Shown here in pieces: positions 12,601-22,366 of a DNA stretch of 64,000 nucleotides. The stretch comes from Carposina sasakii (Eukaryota; Arthropoda; Insecta; Lepidoptera; Carposinidae). The stretch lies in assembly GCA_014607495.2 (NCBI GenBank), contig CP053168.1, positions 620,001-684,000 on the forward strand. Direction: 5' to 3'. The notes beneath the pieces are model-generated. The model did not search any database. It was given only the letters and a program-made list of their open reading frames with translations, and was not told the origin of the DNA. Each line of letters opens with the position of its first letter. The first letter of the stretch is position 1. The position numbers and the translations under genes were made by a program.

Positions 12601-14601
12601 TGACGAATTTTACCATCTCTTACATTACGTTTTTGGCAACGTTATTTTTTCATCCCGATAGCTATACATAAGCCAAATCTCGGCAAACAAAGCTGAATCC
12701 CTCAACACAATGTTTTAATGATGAAACGATCAACCATATCTTAGCGTTTTAATTATAGTTTTAATTTTCAATATAACAGAAGAAGAAACCCCGGCAGCGA
12801 AACCGCTGAAACCTGCGAAAATAACGCACCAGGAGCGACGTGAGCTCGCTCGAGCGGAGCGAATAGCGAAGCGACTGGTCGCGGCGTGCAACCCCAATGC
12901 GGGGAAGAAAGACGTGCCGATAAATACGAGCAAACCCAGGATCGTGAGTATAGCTCTTGTTGCGTAGTATCTATACATATAATAAAAATGTAACGGATCG
13001 CTGTCTGTACATGAAAGATATATGAGTAAAAATATTATAGGAGACCTTTATCAACGCAATAGTACCCAAAAGAATGATTTTTGGAATTTTTGTCTGTTTG
13101 TCGGTTTGTCTGTGCGTTTGTGCACGCTAATCTCTGAAACGGCTGAACCGATTTCGATGCAGTTTTCAGGAATATATTGTGACAGGTCCCACTTAACATA
13201 TAGGCTACTTTTTATCCCGGGCAAAATGTTTTTATCCCGGATAATTTCGACATTTCTTTTTTCTGTAGTCCACGCGAACGGAGTCGCGAGCGTCCACTAG
13301 TAATATAATATGTATAGTAATCTAATCATCAGGTCAAATTAATTTCTAGGCTCAGTATAATATTGTAACATTTATTTTAGGTATTAACCGGCATGTCAAA
13401 ATCGGAACGTCAAATAGCATGTAATGCTATCAAATCACTCCAAGGCAGGCTCCAATCTCGAGTGAACAAACACACCACACATGTACTACTAGGTTCCTGC
13501 TCCGAAGACTCCAATGTCACCTGTGACAAAATCACAGGCGTTACCCGATTGGACAATGTTACTGGACTGAACAATGTTACTCAAATGAACAATAACGTGA
13601 TTAAAGTTAGTGATGTGCCTAAAGCTCGTACGGTCAACGCTTTGATAGGAGCAGCAAGGGGATGCAAAGTGTTGTATGGACAGTGGATTGTTGATTGTAT
13701 GGAAGCGAAGAAATGGCTCCATCATTGTGGTTACGAAGTCCCGCATTTGAAGAAGATTTCACAGGTTGGTTAATATGTCATCATATAAAAATTCTATTAT
13801 ATTATTATGCAATAGATATGAAAAGATAGGCTCGCTGCGCTCGCTTTTCGCTCTGCATGGATACAATGCAATTCCATGTCGATTGAAATAATCAAATATC
13901 TACCATAGACCTTATTTTATTACGTTTAGTTAGACATCTTCCATATTGTGAAGAACAAAACGGTGTTTAATTAAAAATACTCTTTAGGGCAAATGGTTTT
14001 ATCAGTAATTAAACATACTGTAAATGGAAACGTCTGTAAAAAATATAGTATTTTTTACGTATTTTGATTAATAGTAAGCTCGTCTACTAACTAAAAAAAT
14101 TACCCCAGAAACGACAGCAAAATAGGTGAAATATCTGTTTAATTAAATAAATTAGTTTTTTTTGTATTCCAGAAAGCGCGCGTAGAACGCAACGCTCTAA
14201 ACTGCCTAAACTCGGACTACTCGTACGACGTATTCAACGGCATGCGAGTTCATCTCACGCCCGCAGCAGAGAATAGGGATGCTGCGGTACAATTACTAAA
14301 CTTATGCGGCGCCGTGGTAGTTGAACAACTTGTAAATCCACGGCAAAGGAATGCTGAGGGAATACAAGATGGCGTCGGAACCCAAAATGGCAGGCGAACC
14401 CAAAATGGCGGCCGAACGCAATATGGCGTCGGAACCCAAAATGGCCGCCAAAACACATTTTCGAACGAGGTCGACGTTGTAATTGGTGTTAAAAATGGCG
14501 AAGTCGCCTCGAAATGGGTATTCGATAGTGTAGCTGCGGGTAGAATGAGAACGACTAGAAGGTATGTGCTCAATGAGTTGTCTTCCAGTCAGATTATGTA
14601 A
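4760..14601 (+). CDS. MCPH1: Microcephalin (MCPH1), three-BRCT chromosome-condensation protein
   Basis: This is a nuclear BRCT protein that restrains chromosome condensation (condensin II) and acts in DNA-damage signalling (family knowledge). Nine exons are modelled: 4760-4795, 6703-6870, 8144-8300, 10031-10203, 11443-11602, 12324-12449, 12780-12943, 13381-13764 and 14173-14601. Phases agree throughout and give 598 aa. BRCT1 (about residues 74-150) shows VLQGIVALVEV, VTHLIWAQ and LVSPLWVEACAAAGG. BRCT2 (about 330-445) shows TTHVLLG and NALIGAARGCKVLYGQWIVD. BRCT3 (about 480-590) shows MRVHLTPAAE, LLNLCGAVVVEQ and ASKWVFDSV. A basic stretch near 290-310 (RRELARAERIAKRLVAACNP) precedes BRCT2, as in other microcephalins. 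The start is the ATG at 4760, opening MNKENNRSAAGL, with a clean GTAAGT donor. The weakest joint is the exon-4 donor (AGG|GTAGAC); the only open phase of exon 5 demands it, unless a further small exon exists. BRCT2 and BRCT3 carry insertions of about 40 and 30 residues. Confidence 0.88.
5312..5738. mobile_element. hAT-type non-autonomous element
   Basis: TIRs CAGGGATGGCGAAC and GTTCGCCATCCCTG are perfect inverse partners. Flanks CTATAATA and CTTCAATA are 8-bp duplications with two differences. It lies in MCPH1 intron 1. Confidence 0.75.
5749..6590. mobile_element. 842-bp TIR element embedded in an (AT)n tract
   Basis: Terminal inverted repeats of about 85 bp begin ATATGTCGTGGCCATAT and contain three tandem copies per arm of a motif close to ATTTCATGAAATGGTCG. 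The interior has no recognised gene. It is bordered by TA repeats on both sides. The superfamily was not determined. Confidence 0.75.
6590..6643. repeat. (AT)n microsatellite
   Basis: About 26 AT units directly beside the 5749-6590 element and 60 bp upstream of MCPH1 exon 2. Confidence 0.95.
7105..7232 (+). repeat. Short dispersed repeat B, truncated
   Basis: Starts (CAT)n AGCCTATTGCAGTCCAC and stops after GGCAGACGGGTTGGTGACCG. It lies in MCPH1 intron 2. Confidence 0.75.
7395..7660 (-). mobile_element. tRNA-derived SINE, diverged
   Basis: Shares ACTAAGCAATGGTATATAAA, TAGAAACATCCATGACT and ACTACCAACTACACCAA with the better-preserved copy at 52760-52975. The polymerase III A-box-like end is on the right, so it reads on the minus strand. 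Confidence 0.6.
7820..8118 (-). repeat. RTE-like dispersed repeat C, copy 1
   Basis: In sense orientation the family reads ACTAGTGGACGCCCGCGACT, then CCGGGATAAAAAGTAGCCTA, AAATCGGTTCAGCCGTTTCT, and ends GTTACATTTTTATTATATGT. It is probably the 3' tail of an RTE-type LINE or a SINE derived from one. The copy ends 25 bp before MCPH1 exon 3. Confidence 0.8.
8374..8545. repeat. Dispersed repeat U, copy 1
   Basis: Begins near ATAATCACGCTTTTATCCC and contains GGTGCCACTTCTGACCAAT and GACAGGTGGTCAGCCCATC. It is inverted relative to 19793-20065 and 40930-41190. Confidence 0.75.
8590..8735. mobile_element. 146-bp foldback MITE, family G copy 1
   Basis: Ends GGTTGATTCCGGCAGTCACA and GTGTGACTGCCGGAATCGAC are inverse partners. 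Other copies are at 10692-10817 and 19150-19285. Confidence 0.75.
8902..8966 (+). pseudogene. Possible decayed duplicate exon of MCPH1 BRCT1
   Basis: After an AG acceptor (8900-8901), and in the phase left by MCPH1 exon 3, the sequence reads DETRRILALGVELMSTSSI. This resembles the BRCT1 segment that exon 4 encodes (RARARALACRLVSPLWVEAC). The reading runs straight into an RTE-like repeat, and no donor here would keep exon 4 in frame, so it cannot be a constitutive exon. It may be a relic of exon duplication or chance. Confidence 0.25.
8963..9293 (-). repeat. RTE-like dispersed repeat C, copy 2
   Basis: Near full-length copy in MCPH1 intron 3, minus orientation. It abuts the possible decayed exon at 8902. 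Confidence 0.8.
9294..9775. other. MCPH1 intron 3, nothing recognised
   Basis: Open in one frame over a long distance, but with no recognisable protein and no splice signals that fit MCPH1. Confidence 0.4.
9776..9946. mobile_element. 171-bp foldback MITE beside MCPH1 exon 4
   Basis: Arms AAGAGCCCCCCACACTA and TAGTGTGGGGGTCTCTT pair, continuing through CTTCTGAGCGTC and GGCGAGCGTCAG. The right arm ends 84 bp before exon 4. Confidence 0.75.
10238..10320. repeat. SINE fragment
   Basis: CATCTTCCTGCCCTGTTCCC and TTTGGGGTCGGCGCAATAT match the body of the tRNA-derived SINE at 20168-20450. It starts 35 bp after MCPH1 exon 4. Confidence 0.6.
10639..10910. mobile_element. 272-bp TIR element with TA duplication, carrying a nested MITE
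   Basis: Ends AGGGCCAATTTTTCCAAACG and its near-complement are flanked by TA (10637-10638, 10911-10912). A family G MITE (10692-10817) is inserted inside. Confidence 0.75.
10692..10817. mobile_element. Family G MITE, nested copy
   Basis: Shares AATCTTAGTCAGATCTATCT and ATAAATGGCTGAGAGAGAAA with 8590-8735; the left end is eroded. Confidence 0.75.
10970..11345 (-). mobile_element. RTE-type LINE 3' end
   Basis: A minus-strand frame encodes the LINE ORF C-terminus: GISLRDRIRNEEIRRRTK, WQWAGHIARRTDGRWS, RPPARWTDDLAKVAG and [14 protein letters not shown]. It is the same family as 4031-4245, less truncated, in MCPH1 intron 4. Confidence 0.85.
11700..12037 (-). mobile_element. TIR element family E, copy 2
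   Basis: Inverted relative to copy 1. Ends TACAGGTGTTTTTTGGTCGT and CGAAAAAACATCCTGTA, with TA borders. It lies in MCPH1 intron 5. Confidence 0.75.
12525..12605 (-). mobile_element. tRNA-like SINE head
   Basis: The minus strand shows an A-box-like TAGCTCAGTTGGTTAGAGCG and a B-box-like GTGAGTTCAAAT. The ends do not pair into an acceptor stem, so this is a tRNA-derived repeat and not a tRNA gene. Confidence 0.55.
12972..13303 (-). repeat. RTE-like dispersed repeat C, copy 3
   Basis: Near full length, minus orientation, in MCPH1 intron 7, ending about 80 bp before exon 8. Confidence 0.8.
14371..14460 (+). repeat. 18-bp coding tandem repeat inside MCPH1 BRCT3
   Basis: Five units of 18 bp (GGCGTCGGAACCCAAAAT and variants) encode G-x-x-T-Q-N/Y hexapeptides. 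They are in frame inside the last exon, between LVNPRQ and the conserved VDVVIGVKNG strand. Confidence 0.95.
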
Positions 14602-14676
14602 ATTTTTTTGTTAGATTGAATATGCAAAGCACATGTGTTAACCATGGGCTATCACAAGATAGGAATAATCAATGAC

Positions 14677-14860
14677 GGTTTTTCTGACAACTATTAAAAG
14701 TTAAAAAAATAGTACAAATCACATGGATAGATGGCGTGAGCGAATCTCCATCCCGAAATTCTGTTTTTCATTGGTCGCATACAAGGGGAGGAGCTAAGTA
14801 GGAGATTCGCTCACGCCATCTATTTTTGACAGTTATTTTAACTTGTCAGAAAAGCGTTTT
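14677..14860. mobile_element. Foldback MITE downstream of MCPH1
   Basis: AGATGGCGTGAGCGAATCTC at the left pairs with GAGATTCGCTCACGCCATCT at the right, inside outer arms near TTTTTCTGACAACT and TTGTCAGAAAA. Confidence 0.75.
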
Positions 14861-14894
14861 GGGGCGTTTCGGTCCGCGGACCGGAACGCCTAAG

Positions 14895-15062
14895 AATGCC
14901 TTCTAAATGAGTCTATTCGTTCCGTGGGACGAATCACCCCATATTTTTATTAATACTGGTCGATTCGTTTCGATATGAATTTTTTTCAACTATACTTAAA
15001 TATTTAAAAATATGGGGTGATTCGTCCCTCGGGATGAATAGACCCATTCAGAAGGCATTGTT
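14895..15062. mobile_element. Foldback MITE
   Basis: AATGCCTTCTAAATGAGTCT and its inverse partner near 15060, continuing through GACGAATCACCCCATATTTT, form arms of about 58 bp around a short loop. Confidence 0.75.
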
Positions 15063-15148
15063 AGGCCCCAAAACCCTCAGAAAACCCCTCATTAAGTAAG
15101 TCAATTTGACCTACTACATAGTTACATAGATACACGGCACAGCTATTA

Positions 15149-15691
15149 CAGTGAAACCTGGATAATTAGGATCTCAAGGGACCAAGACATATGTACCAAT
15201 TATTGAGGGTTTCCAATAATCCAGTTTTCCAATAAGCAGGTTTAAATTTATAGTTGTCTCATTTACAGAGGCCCCCACATTTCCACAATCATAATGTGAT
15301 AGAAGTTTTAATTTTTCAGCTACTGATAACGTTTTATATTTACGTTTGGACATTTTGTACACATTTATTCCCGTGTTTTTAGGTCAAAACATGAGATAGT
15401 ATACTGACAATCAAAGCATGCGCGAAAGACGACGCGAAATGTATGTAAACAAACACGTCAAAACGTGTTGAAACCTGATTAATTTGTCTCACTTATACAG
15501 GTAATTGAGCTACAGAGTCTCAATTATAGAGGTAAACATCGAAAAAGTCTTAGAATTCAAATCTTATTTAACCAGGTTCAAAAAGTCCCATTAACAGAGG
15601 TAATTTAATGAAAAAGAACCGGGACTTCGTTGCAACTCTCAATAATAGAGGTTTCTCATTTATCCAGGTCCCACTTAACCAGGTTTCACTG
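15149..15691. mobile_element. Internally deleted pogo/Tigger-like transposon
   Basis: TIRs CAGTGAAACCTGG and CCAGGTTTCACTG are flanked by TA (15147-15148, 15692-15693). A minus-strand frame starting near 15353 reads MSKRKYKTLSVAEKLKLLSH, the N-terminal CENP-B/pogo helix-turn-helix, and then decays. The DDE core is absent. Confidence 0.85.
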
Positions 15692-16332
15692 TAGATAGCA
15701 TATAATTGAGCACTTGCATTAGTACATACATACATTATATTAGACACGGCTGTGTTCCCGCTATAGGTGGCCAGAGCTGCAGTCTCCCACAGCCACGTTG
15801 GCCTAGCAGGGTTAAGTATCATGTGCTTAAATCCAATATTAATATTGCCGTTTGGTTTGCCTTGCCGTTCACTATTTATTACGTTGCGGCGGCAAAGTAC
15901 TAGGAGATTATTTTTGATATTTTTATACTTTATGAAATAAAATGCATGCAATTTTTTGTATGCACCCGATTCATACATAACTTTTGACATTATACGACAT
16001 TGTGTGAAATATAATAGACATTATTTGAATTTAAAATGAACTATGTGCTATCGGGCCTAAGAATATGATTTTTATTTATTTCTTCTTAAACCATCAGTTA
16101 TTTAGGTTAATTAACATGATTTTTTTGTCATAAGACTAACAAAATTAAATATGTATTCTAAATGTTGACGTTTTGAGGAATTAACTTTATTTTCTTAATG
16201 ATCAAGATCATGTATGGAGGCTATAATTTGAATGATTTATTTGTAAATAATGAAATAAATACATACCTATATTGTATAGTAAATGTAACATTACATTGTG
16301 TAGATTATTAATTTTAAAACCTGTAACTAACT
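15692..16332. other. AT-rich intergenic sequence
   Basis: A repeat V fragment (about 15746-15815, ACACGGCTGTGTTCCCG) is present; otherwise nothing is recognised. Confidence 0.4.
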
Positions 16333-16480
16333 TCGCTCCTCCCGTACTGACAACATAGTCAACAAAACCACACTGCGGTCACCAACACGCCTGCCCAGCG
16401 TGGTGACTATGGGCAAAACCCTCCTGTGGCAGTAGCCTTGTGGCGTGCCCTGGGGGAGGCCTACGTCCAGAACTAACAAC
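16333..16480 (-). repeat. Short dispersed repeat B, minus orientation
   Basis: Contains GCGTGGTGACTATGGGCAAA and GGGGGAGGCCTACGTCCAG. Confidence 0.75.
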
Positions 16481-16750
16481 TTATATACCTATCTGAATCT
16501 TTAACACATAAACAATATTTCCACTTTGTGCAACCAATATAACAGTACAGTTCACAGTAGAATCTGTCTATAAGTCTGCTCTTGTAAAGAAGAACACAGC
16601 AATCGTAAAAACGCGGTTACGTGTAAATAAGAATTAATTACTGAGATATCTGTTAACATATGAAGAATTTTCATGAGTACTTACTGCATATTTTCTTGCT
16701 GAAATTTCAGGTTTTTAGAGATCTAGCAGCCATCATTTTTTTAACTCATA

Positions 16751-17013
16751 CAGGGTGTAACAGAAAGGGTATGTTAAGCGAAAAGCTACATAAATAGCCC
16801 ACTGTAGAGGACCTATCCACAAAATTTGAGACTCGAAATCACATGTTTATTTTTCCCGATGATAGTATGGAGAATTTTTAAATACCTCAGGAATTTTCAT
16901 ACAATCTTGAAAAATAAACATGTGATTTTGAGTCTCAAATTTTGTGGATAGGCTCTCTACAGTGGGCTATTTACGTAACCTTTCGCTTAACATACCCTTT
17001 TTGTTACATCCTG
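16751..17013. mobile_element. 263-bp long foldback element, copy 1 (TA target)
   Basis: Almost the whole element is one palindrome. CAGGGTGTAACAGAAAGGGT at the left pairs with the right end, and CATGTTTATTTTTC occurs in both arms. TA flanks both ends. A second copy is at 29149-29418. Confidence 0.8.
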
Positions 17014-17561
17014 TATAACTACACCTGAGTAGCTCATTTTTGCATTCAATGTAAAAATACAGTAACAGCTAACAATCGGTTTCTTGTTGCGAGGGCAGAA
17101 AACACTTGGTTTATTTTTACTTATAGTAAGCCTACTATGTACTAGAAAGCTGGATTGTTCTCATGGAAGCTGTGTTGCTGTGTATATGTACTTACATAAA
17201 TAAATATTTGCCTAGGTAGGTACAGGATGTAGGTGATACCTTAAAGAAAACTTCGAGGGATGAGAAATGCCATAAATAACTGATAATGCCAAGTGGAAGT
17301 TTAATGTTATTCCTACCTACTATATTATATTTATAGGTTTTCGATATGCCTAGATGCGCTTAGAACTGAAGAAGAGATTAATAAATAGACGGGCGCAGAC
17401 ACAACTGCTTCTACTGAAATAAAATACTATGCTGCCGATTAAGAAATTCTTTATAGGCTTCGTCGCAGAATGTCCCTTTCGCAGATCTCGCTAAATTTCC
17501 ATTTTGTTCAAAATGTTCTATGAAAATAAAAATAAATGTAGTCAAATAAGTATGTAGTAAT

Positions 17562-17806
17562 TTTCTTACTAATATTATAAACGCGAAAGTTTGTAAATAT
17601 GGATGGACAGATGGATGGATGTTTGTTACTCTTTCACGTAAAAACGGCTGGGGCAATTTTTATAAAATTTTGTATGGAGTTAGCTGACACTCTGGATTAA
17701 CACATAGGCTACTTTTTATCCCGGGAAAATATTTTTATCCTGGATAATTTCGACTTTTTGTTTTTCTGCAATCCACGCGGACGAAGACGCTGGCGTCCTC
17801 TAGTTA
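17562..17806 (-). repeat. RTE-like dispersed repeat C, variant
   Basis: Related subfamily with TATTATAAACGCGAAAGTTT at one end and CCGGGAAAATATTTTTATCC inside. Confidence 0.7.
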
Positions 17807-18394
17807 TGTATATTATTGTTTCTTTACTTTAAGTATTTTTAAGTACATAACGCGATAAGTATATGCGTTGCTATTTTCGATTATTGATCACAAAAAAATG
17901 TAAATTTCTGTGTAAACAAAACAGGTTTTCTAAGTACCTACCTACCTAAATACTGTGATGTAAATCCTATGTGACTTTCGGAAATACGCAAATTTTTAAT
18001 TTTAAGTTCAACTTATCAAACAACATAAGCAACTTTTGGTTTTCTCTCTGAAAATCGCAAAACATACTGTACAGGATATACGAGTATGCAGGAGAGTCAC
18101 CAGAGAAAAAGTTTTTCGTATTATTCGTATATTGTTAAATGGGGGACATTTTGCACAAGGCACGTATTGCGAAAGGGACATTTCGCGAAAGGAACTTTTT
18201 GCGACCAGGGGACATTTTGCGAAAGGGACGTTGTGCGACGAAGCCGCTTTATATTTGTTACATGTAAATTTTTTGCATTTTAAGTTTTAGTTACATATTC
18301 GCTACTCACCTACTACTACTACGTATATCGGCCGGCACCCTTAGAAAATCTGCCGGCAGCGAATGTGTTAAAAGTACATCTTTGGCATAGTATG
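17807..18394. other. Intergenic sequence with a degenerate GCGAAAGGGACA repeat
   Basis: At about 18145-18242 a GCGAAAGGGACATTTTG-like unit occurs five times with changes. An inverted fragment of the same sequence lies at 17457-17492. The rest is unassigned. Confidence 0.5.
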
Positions 18395-18409
18395 TGCTTA
18401 TCTGCAGCC

Positions 18410-18530
18410 GTATTATGAATTTGGTGAGAGCGAGATCCACTTAGTTTATCTAGTTATTAATAGCTCTGTGAATTTGACGTTTAAAAGTGAGACATCTCGC
18501 TCTCACCAAATTCATCATACCGGTGCTGGT
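18410..18530. mobile_element. Foldback MITE, family J copy 1
   Basis: GAATTTGGTGAGAGCGAGAT pairs with ATCTCGCTCTCACCAAATTC. A second, interrupted copy is at 21948-22240. Confidence 0.75.
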
Positions 18531-18550
18531 ATTATTAAGTGCCTTGTAAG

Positions 18551-19098
18551 TAGGGTTGCCAACTCTTTTTTTTTACTTATTTTGAATGCTTAGATAATTT
18601 TTACAAAATTTACAAATAATTTATTAAATCAGAAAAATAATTGGATAATTTGGCTGAAATATGTGGAGGTATTATGAAACGATCCACTAATACCTGCAAC
18701 AACGCTTCTATCAACCTATGTCAAATTGGCACCTGAAAAAGCCATTATGAAATGGTTAAAGCTCAGGGTTAAAGGCTACACACAGATACAAACGTAATAA
18801 AAATTCGAATTGAAAAATAGCTATGTCACTTAAAATACTACTTATTTAATTCGGATGTTTTATTAATTATTCGAAGTTTCGTCAATGGTAACAACTAGAT
18901 GAAACTAATACTTACATTATTGAATATTTAGGAACTCTCTTGTGAAAATTAAAATTCTAGATTTATCTATCACATGCTCTGCGCCATGATCATTAAAAAG
19001 ATAGTTTTGGGAAGGATTCACCTGAAAACGGGATATTTGGCGTCCCGCAGACACTCAAAACGGGACGCGTTATTTAGACCCTGAAAACGGCAACCCTA
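18551..19098. mobile_element. hAT-type non-autonomous element, 8-bp duplication CTTGTAAG
   Basis: Starts TAGGGTTGCCAACTC and ends ACGGCAACCCTA. CTTGTAAG is exact on both flanks (18543-18550 and 19099-19106). The right end shares GGGACGCGTTATTTAG with sequence at about 57480-57640. Confidence 0.9.
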
Positions 19099-19149
19099 CT
19101 TGTAAGCTACATACGACCAGTCACGTCCACCGGGATGACCCTATTACGG

Positions 19150-19285
19150 TCAATGCTGACCGTCACGTAAACTTAAATTTAGTCAGGTCTGTCCCTCTCT
19201 ATTCTTACCATAAATGGCTGAGACAGAAGGGACAGGTAGAACTAATCTTATGTTTAGGTTTAAGTGTTATGGTCAAAATCGACCA
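19150..19285. mobile_element. Family G MITE, diverged copy
   Basis: Contains ATAAATGGCTGAGACAGAAG between diverged arms ending ATGGTCAAAATCGACC. Confidence 0.65.
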
Positions 19286-19316
19286 TGTAGGTATAACTGG
19301 TATTGCCAGGCAATCC

Positions 19317-19457
19317 AAGGGCGAATCCAGAGGGGTGGTCATGGCCCATGGTGCCTTAGACCAGCTCAGGCCATGTTACAATTGTACGAGGGATAGCAAA
19401 GTTCGCAAAATGATCGAATTATGACTACCCCCTGACTCCAAGTCTGGATTCGCCCTT
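19317..19457. mobile_element. Small TIR element
   Basis: AAGGGCGAATCCAGA at the left and TCTGGATTCGCCCTT at the right are exact inverse partners, 141 bp apart. The target duplication is not clear. Confidence 0.6.
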
Positions 19458-19792
19458 GAGTTAATCACAATTCGTTACAACACGCATTGCAACTTAGTTT
19501 GTTAAGTTGAAAATAAGTCATACTAACCAAAAATGTTTATTTTTACTAAGTATAAAATAAGGTAATGTATCATTTAATCAAGAAACTCAATAAATGCCAT
19601 TTTATGCCATATTTTATTTGATGTGTGTTAATCGTATCTATTTTACCCATTTGCGCCAGGAAGGTTATGTTTTTCGAGTTTAGGTATGTTATGTAAACAG
19701 GTTTATATGTTATTCCTCCTCTATGGTACCTAAGACTGACTGTACTGTAGAGCATAGAGGAAGAGGAAGGATATTGTTTTTACCCGATTGCC

Positions 19793-20065
19793 CCAGAAGG
19801 ATTTCTTCTATGCTGCTCTGGGAGTGAAAAAAAATGTATACTTAATACTACAGCTGCTTCTCTTACCGGGCATACTGTACAAGTCAGTAGAGGGACAAGA
19901 GGGTCTTGGTGTTTTATAGGGGATGGGCTGACCACCTGTCACTACTAACCGAACTTGTACATCTCAACTATACCCTCAAAATTGGTCAGAAGTGGCACCA
20001 TGTGGTCCTATCGGCCCTTGGTGCTCTGCCTACCCCGTAAGGGATAAAGGTGTGATTATATGTCT
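19793..20065. repeat. Dispersed repeat U, copy 2
   Basis: TTCTTCTATGCTGCTCTGGG to CCCGTAAGGGATAAAGGTGT; it matches 40930-41190 closely. Confidence 0.8.
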
Positions 20066-20167
20066 GTGTGTCGTTTCGAGTGTATGACGTGTGTAGGTAT
20101 ATTTCGTTAACACGATTCGTATAGGTAAGTCGTGATGTGACACTGGGTCAAAATATACGCAGACAGG

Positions 20168-20450
20168 TTTTTTCTATCTCATCATCTTCCTGCCCTTATT
20201 CCATTATTTATGGTGTCGATGCAACATAGTTTCTTTTCGAAACTCACATTGCCAAAGTTTTGGCATTTGTTTTTACGGCCGGCTGCCTGCCTGACGCCAA
20301 CCCTTCTCGGGTTTGGCTAAGTGACAATTTTTTGAAAAATTCGTACATGAAATAAATTACATAGGTACAGGCCCGTGACTGGTATCGAACTCACGCCTCC
20401 CGACTGATAGGCGCGCGTCTTAACCATTGGGATATCACCGCTTTTAGGTA
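20168..20450 (-). mobile_element. tRNA-derived SINE
   Basis: On the minus strand the head shows TGATATCCCAATGGTTAAGA (A box) and GTGAGTTCGATACCAG (B box), followed by a body with TTTCGAAAAGAAACTATGTT. Confidence 0.7.
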
Positions 20451-20507
20451 TTTTCTATCTATTTATTAGTGTGTATATCGTGCGGTATCGGCAGAGTAGA
20501 ATAGCAT

Positions 20508-20672
20508 CCCATGTCTGCCCGTGAGTATTTTCAAGGCGATTAAAGGTTTCCAGGAGGTGGGAAGCCGCGCCGCCCGTGTTGACAACAGTCCGAAAATCAC
20601 ACTGCGGTAACCAACCCGCCTGCTGGGCAAAAATCTCCCTTCGTCCAGCAGTGGACTGCAATAGGCTGATCT
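20508..20672 (-). repeat. Short dispersed repeat B, minus orientation
   Basis: Contains AAGGTTTCCAGGAGGTGG and GTCCAGCAGTGGACTGCAAT. Confidence 0.75.
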
Positions 20673-21947
20673 GCAGGTACGTGTATCTATTTAGGTAAAA
20701 TAGGTAGATACCTAACTGTAACGGCTAGGCTCCTTCACATTTGGTTGTAAGCAGCAGTTTAGATAATTCCTTGTCTAAGGGAAGAATAATTCGTGTGCAG
20801 CACGGGCAGGTGAGGTTGAAGACCATCGGATTAATTATTTTATAACATGTAAGTTATATAGGTTATATCCAAGCGAAAGCAGTGCCGTAGTTGAGCAGAA
20901 AAACACCATTTCACTTCGCTTTGGGCGTTTTTCCACTAAACGACACATAACGAAATGTCGTGCGTGGTCGTGTCGTCTAGTCTACGCAATTTCTGGTATA
21001 AGCCATCTACCATCTGGATCTTTAGTCAACTCGCCCTAAGGGAACACGGCCCATGGGATCAGTGGACCTAACGAATTTTTTGAATTGGTCAACTTGCCCT
21101 ACTATCTGTATTTTTAATGTGGACAATCGCGACGAAAAGTTTTTAGTTTCGTTATATATTTATTTTTAATAATAATTATTGACAAAAAACAGATAAGTAA
21201 CTATACAATAAATCAACTATTGAGCGGTGAAATTACTATAGGTTATTGTTTAGAAAAAATTACATTTTCATTTATTTTATGCAAATACAAAACTACAAAT
21301 TAATTTTGTATAATAAAAAGTGAAGTAAGTAGGTGTTTTTTTTAATATTTTTCCTTTACGTTGTTGATTTTTTTTTTACTTTCAAATGCGTGATAAAAAA
21401 TCAAAAAGCCTTTTGATGCTGTTTAATTTTTAAATAAATTCATGACAAAGCCCTGTTGTTTCATTTATATGTACTTATCTTAACAGTTTTGAACACGTCT
21501 GTACACCGACTTAAAATAAACAATAGATTTTTGCCCAAATAAAGAGAAGGGCCACTTAACTAAAAAAAAATATTAAAATAAATTCGTTCGGTTAACTGTA
21601 AGTTTATAGTTACTCGTTCTGCACCCTTTGTACTTACTTGCTTTATGAGTGACCCTATGTAGAATGTAGTATACCTGCCTGCGCCTCAGGTCGTCGTAGA
21701 ACAATCACCGTCGTGCGTGAGTGTGGGCGCACTCAATTACCACGCCTTTCATAGATGGTAACGGTGACTCGTTCGAAGAGTCAGGGGGCAAGATTACAAA
21801 ATGTAATAACTTACGAAATAACATAAGTAGGTACATAATAGGTTCCCGAAATGGGGTAGCCTGAGAGATCCCACAGCTACGTTTACCATAGGATGGATAG
21901 ATGTTTTTAAGACATGACATAAGGTGGCGCTAAATCAACACCGGTTT
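20673..21947. other. AT-rich intergenic sequence
   Basis: Nothing was recognised except a repeat V fragment at about 21835-21905 (GGTTCCCGAAATGGGGTAG). Confidence 0.4.
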
Positions 21948-22240
21948 GATGAATTTGGTGAGAGCGAGATGTCTCCCCTATGTCCACTATCATTTTTAAA
22001 CGTCAAATTCACGGAGCTGTTAATATCTAGATAAACTAAGTGTACCTGTGTACTTTGCATGTAAAAATAGACACTCGTTCTCGAGCCAGGACTGAATGAA
22101 TTAGGGCTGATAAAGTGGTTTGCAATCCCTTTTTACACACTAAGTAGAAACACTTACCTTGTCTAGTTATTGCTTAGCTCTGTGGATTTGACGTGAGACA
22201 TCTCTCGCTCTCACCAAATTCATCATACGGGTGCAGGTAG
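21948..22240. mobile_element. Foldback MITE, family J copy 2, interrupted
   Basis: Same ends as 18410-18530, but about 110 bp (roughly 22045-22155) separate the two halves and look like a secondary insertion. Confidence 0.65.
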
Positions 22241-22366
22241 ACGATTCGATCGTCATAGCTTGGCTTGGACGAATTTGCAAACGAAACGAAGGTAGAAAGA
22301 TTTGTGGGAAGAAATCTCAGAGATAACTAATGCTCGCCCTTGTAAATTTTCGAAATTTACTAGCTG

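Noticed and set aside
12525..12605. tRNA gene on the minus strand
   Set aside because: A- and B-box-like blocks are present, but the acceptor stem does not pair and a poly-T/A stretch replaces the 3' end, so I call it a SINE head.
19741..19816. Fifth copy of the mini-palindrome
   Set aside because: GCATAGAGGAAG and CTTCTATGC occur 50 bp apart but differ from the family core and show no 6-bp duplication; the right half belongs to repeat U.
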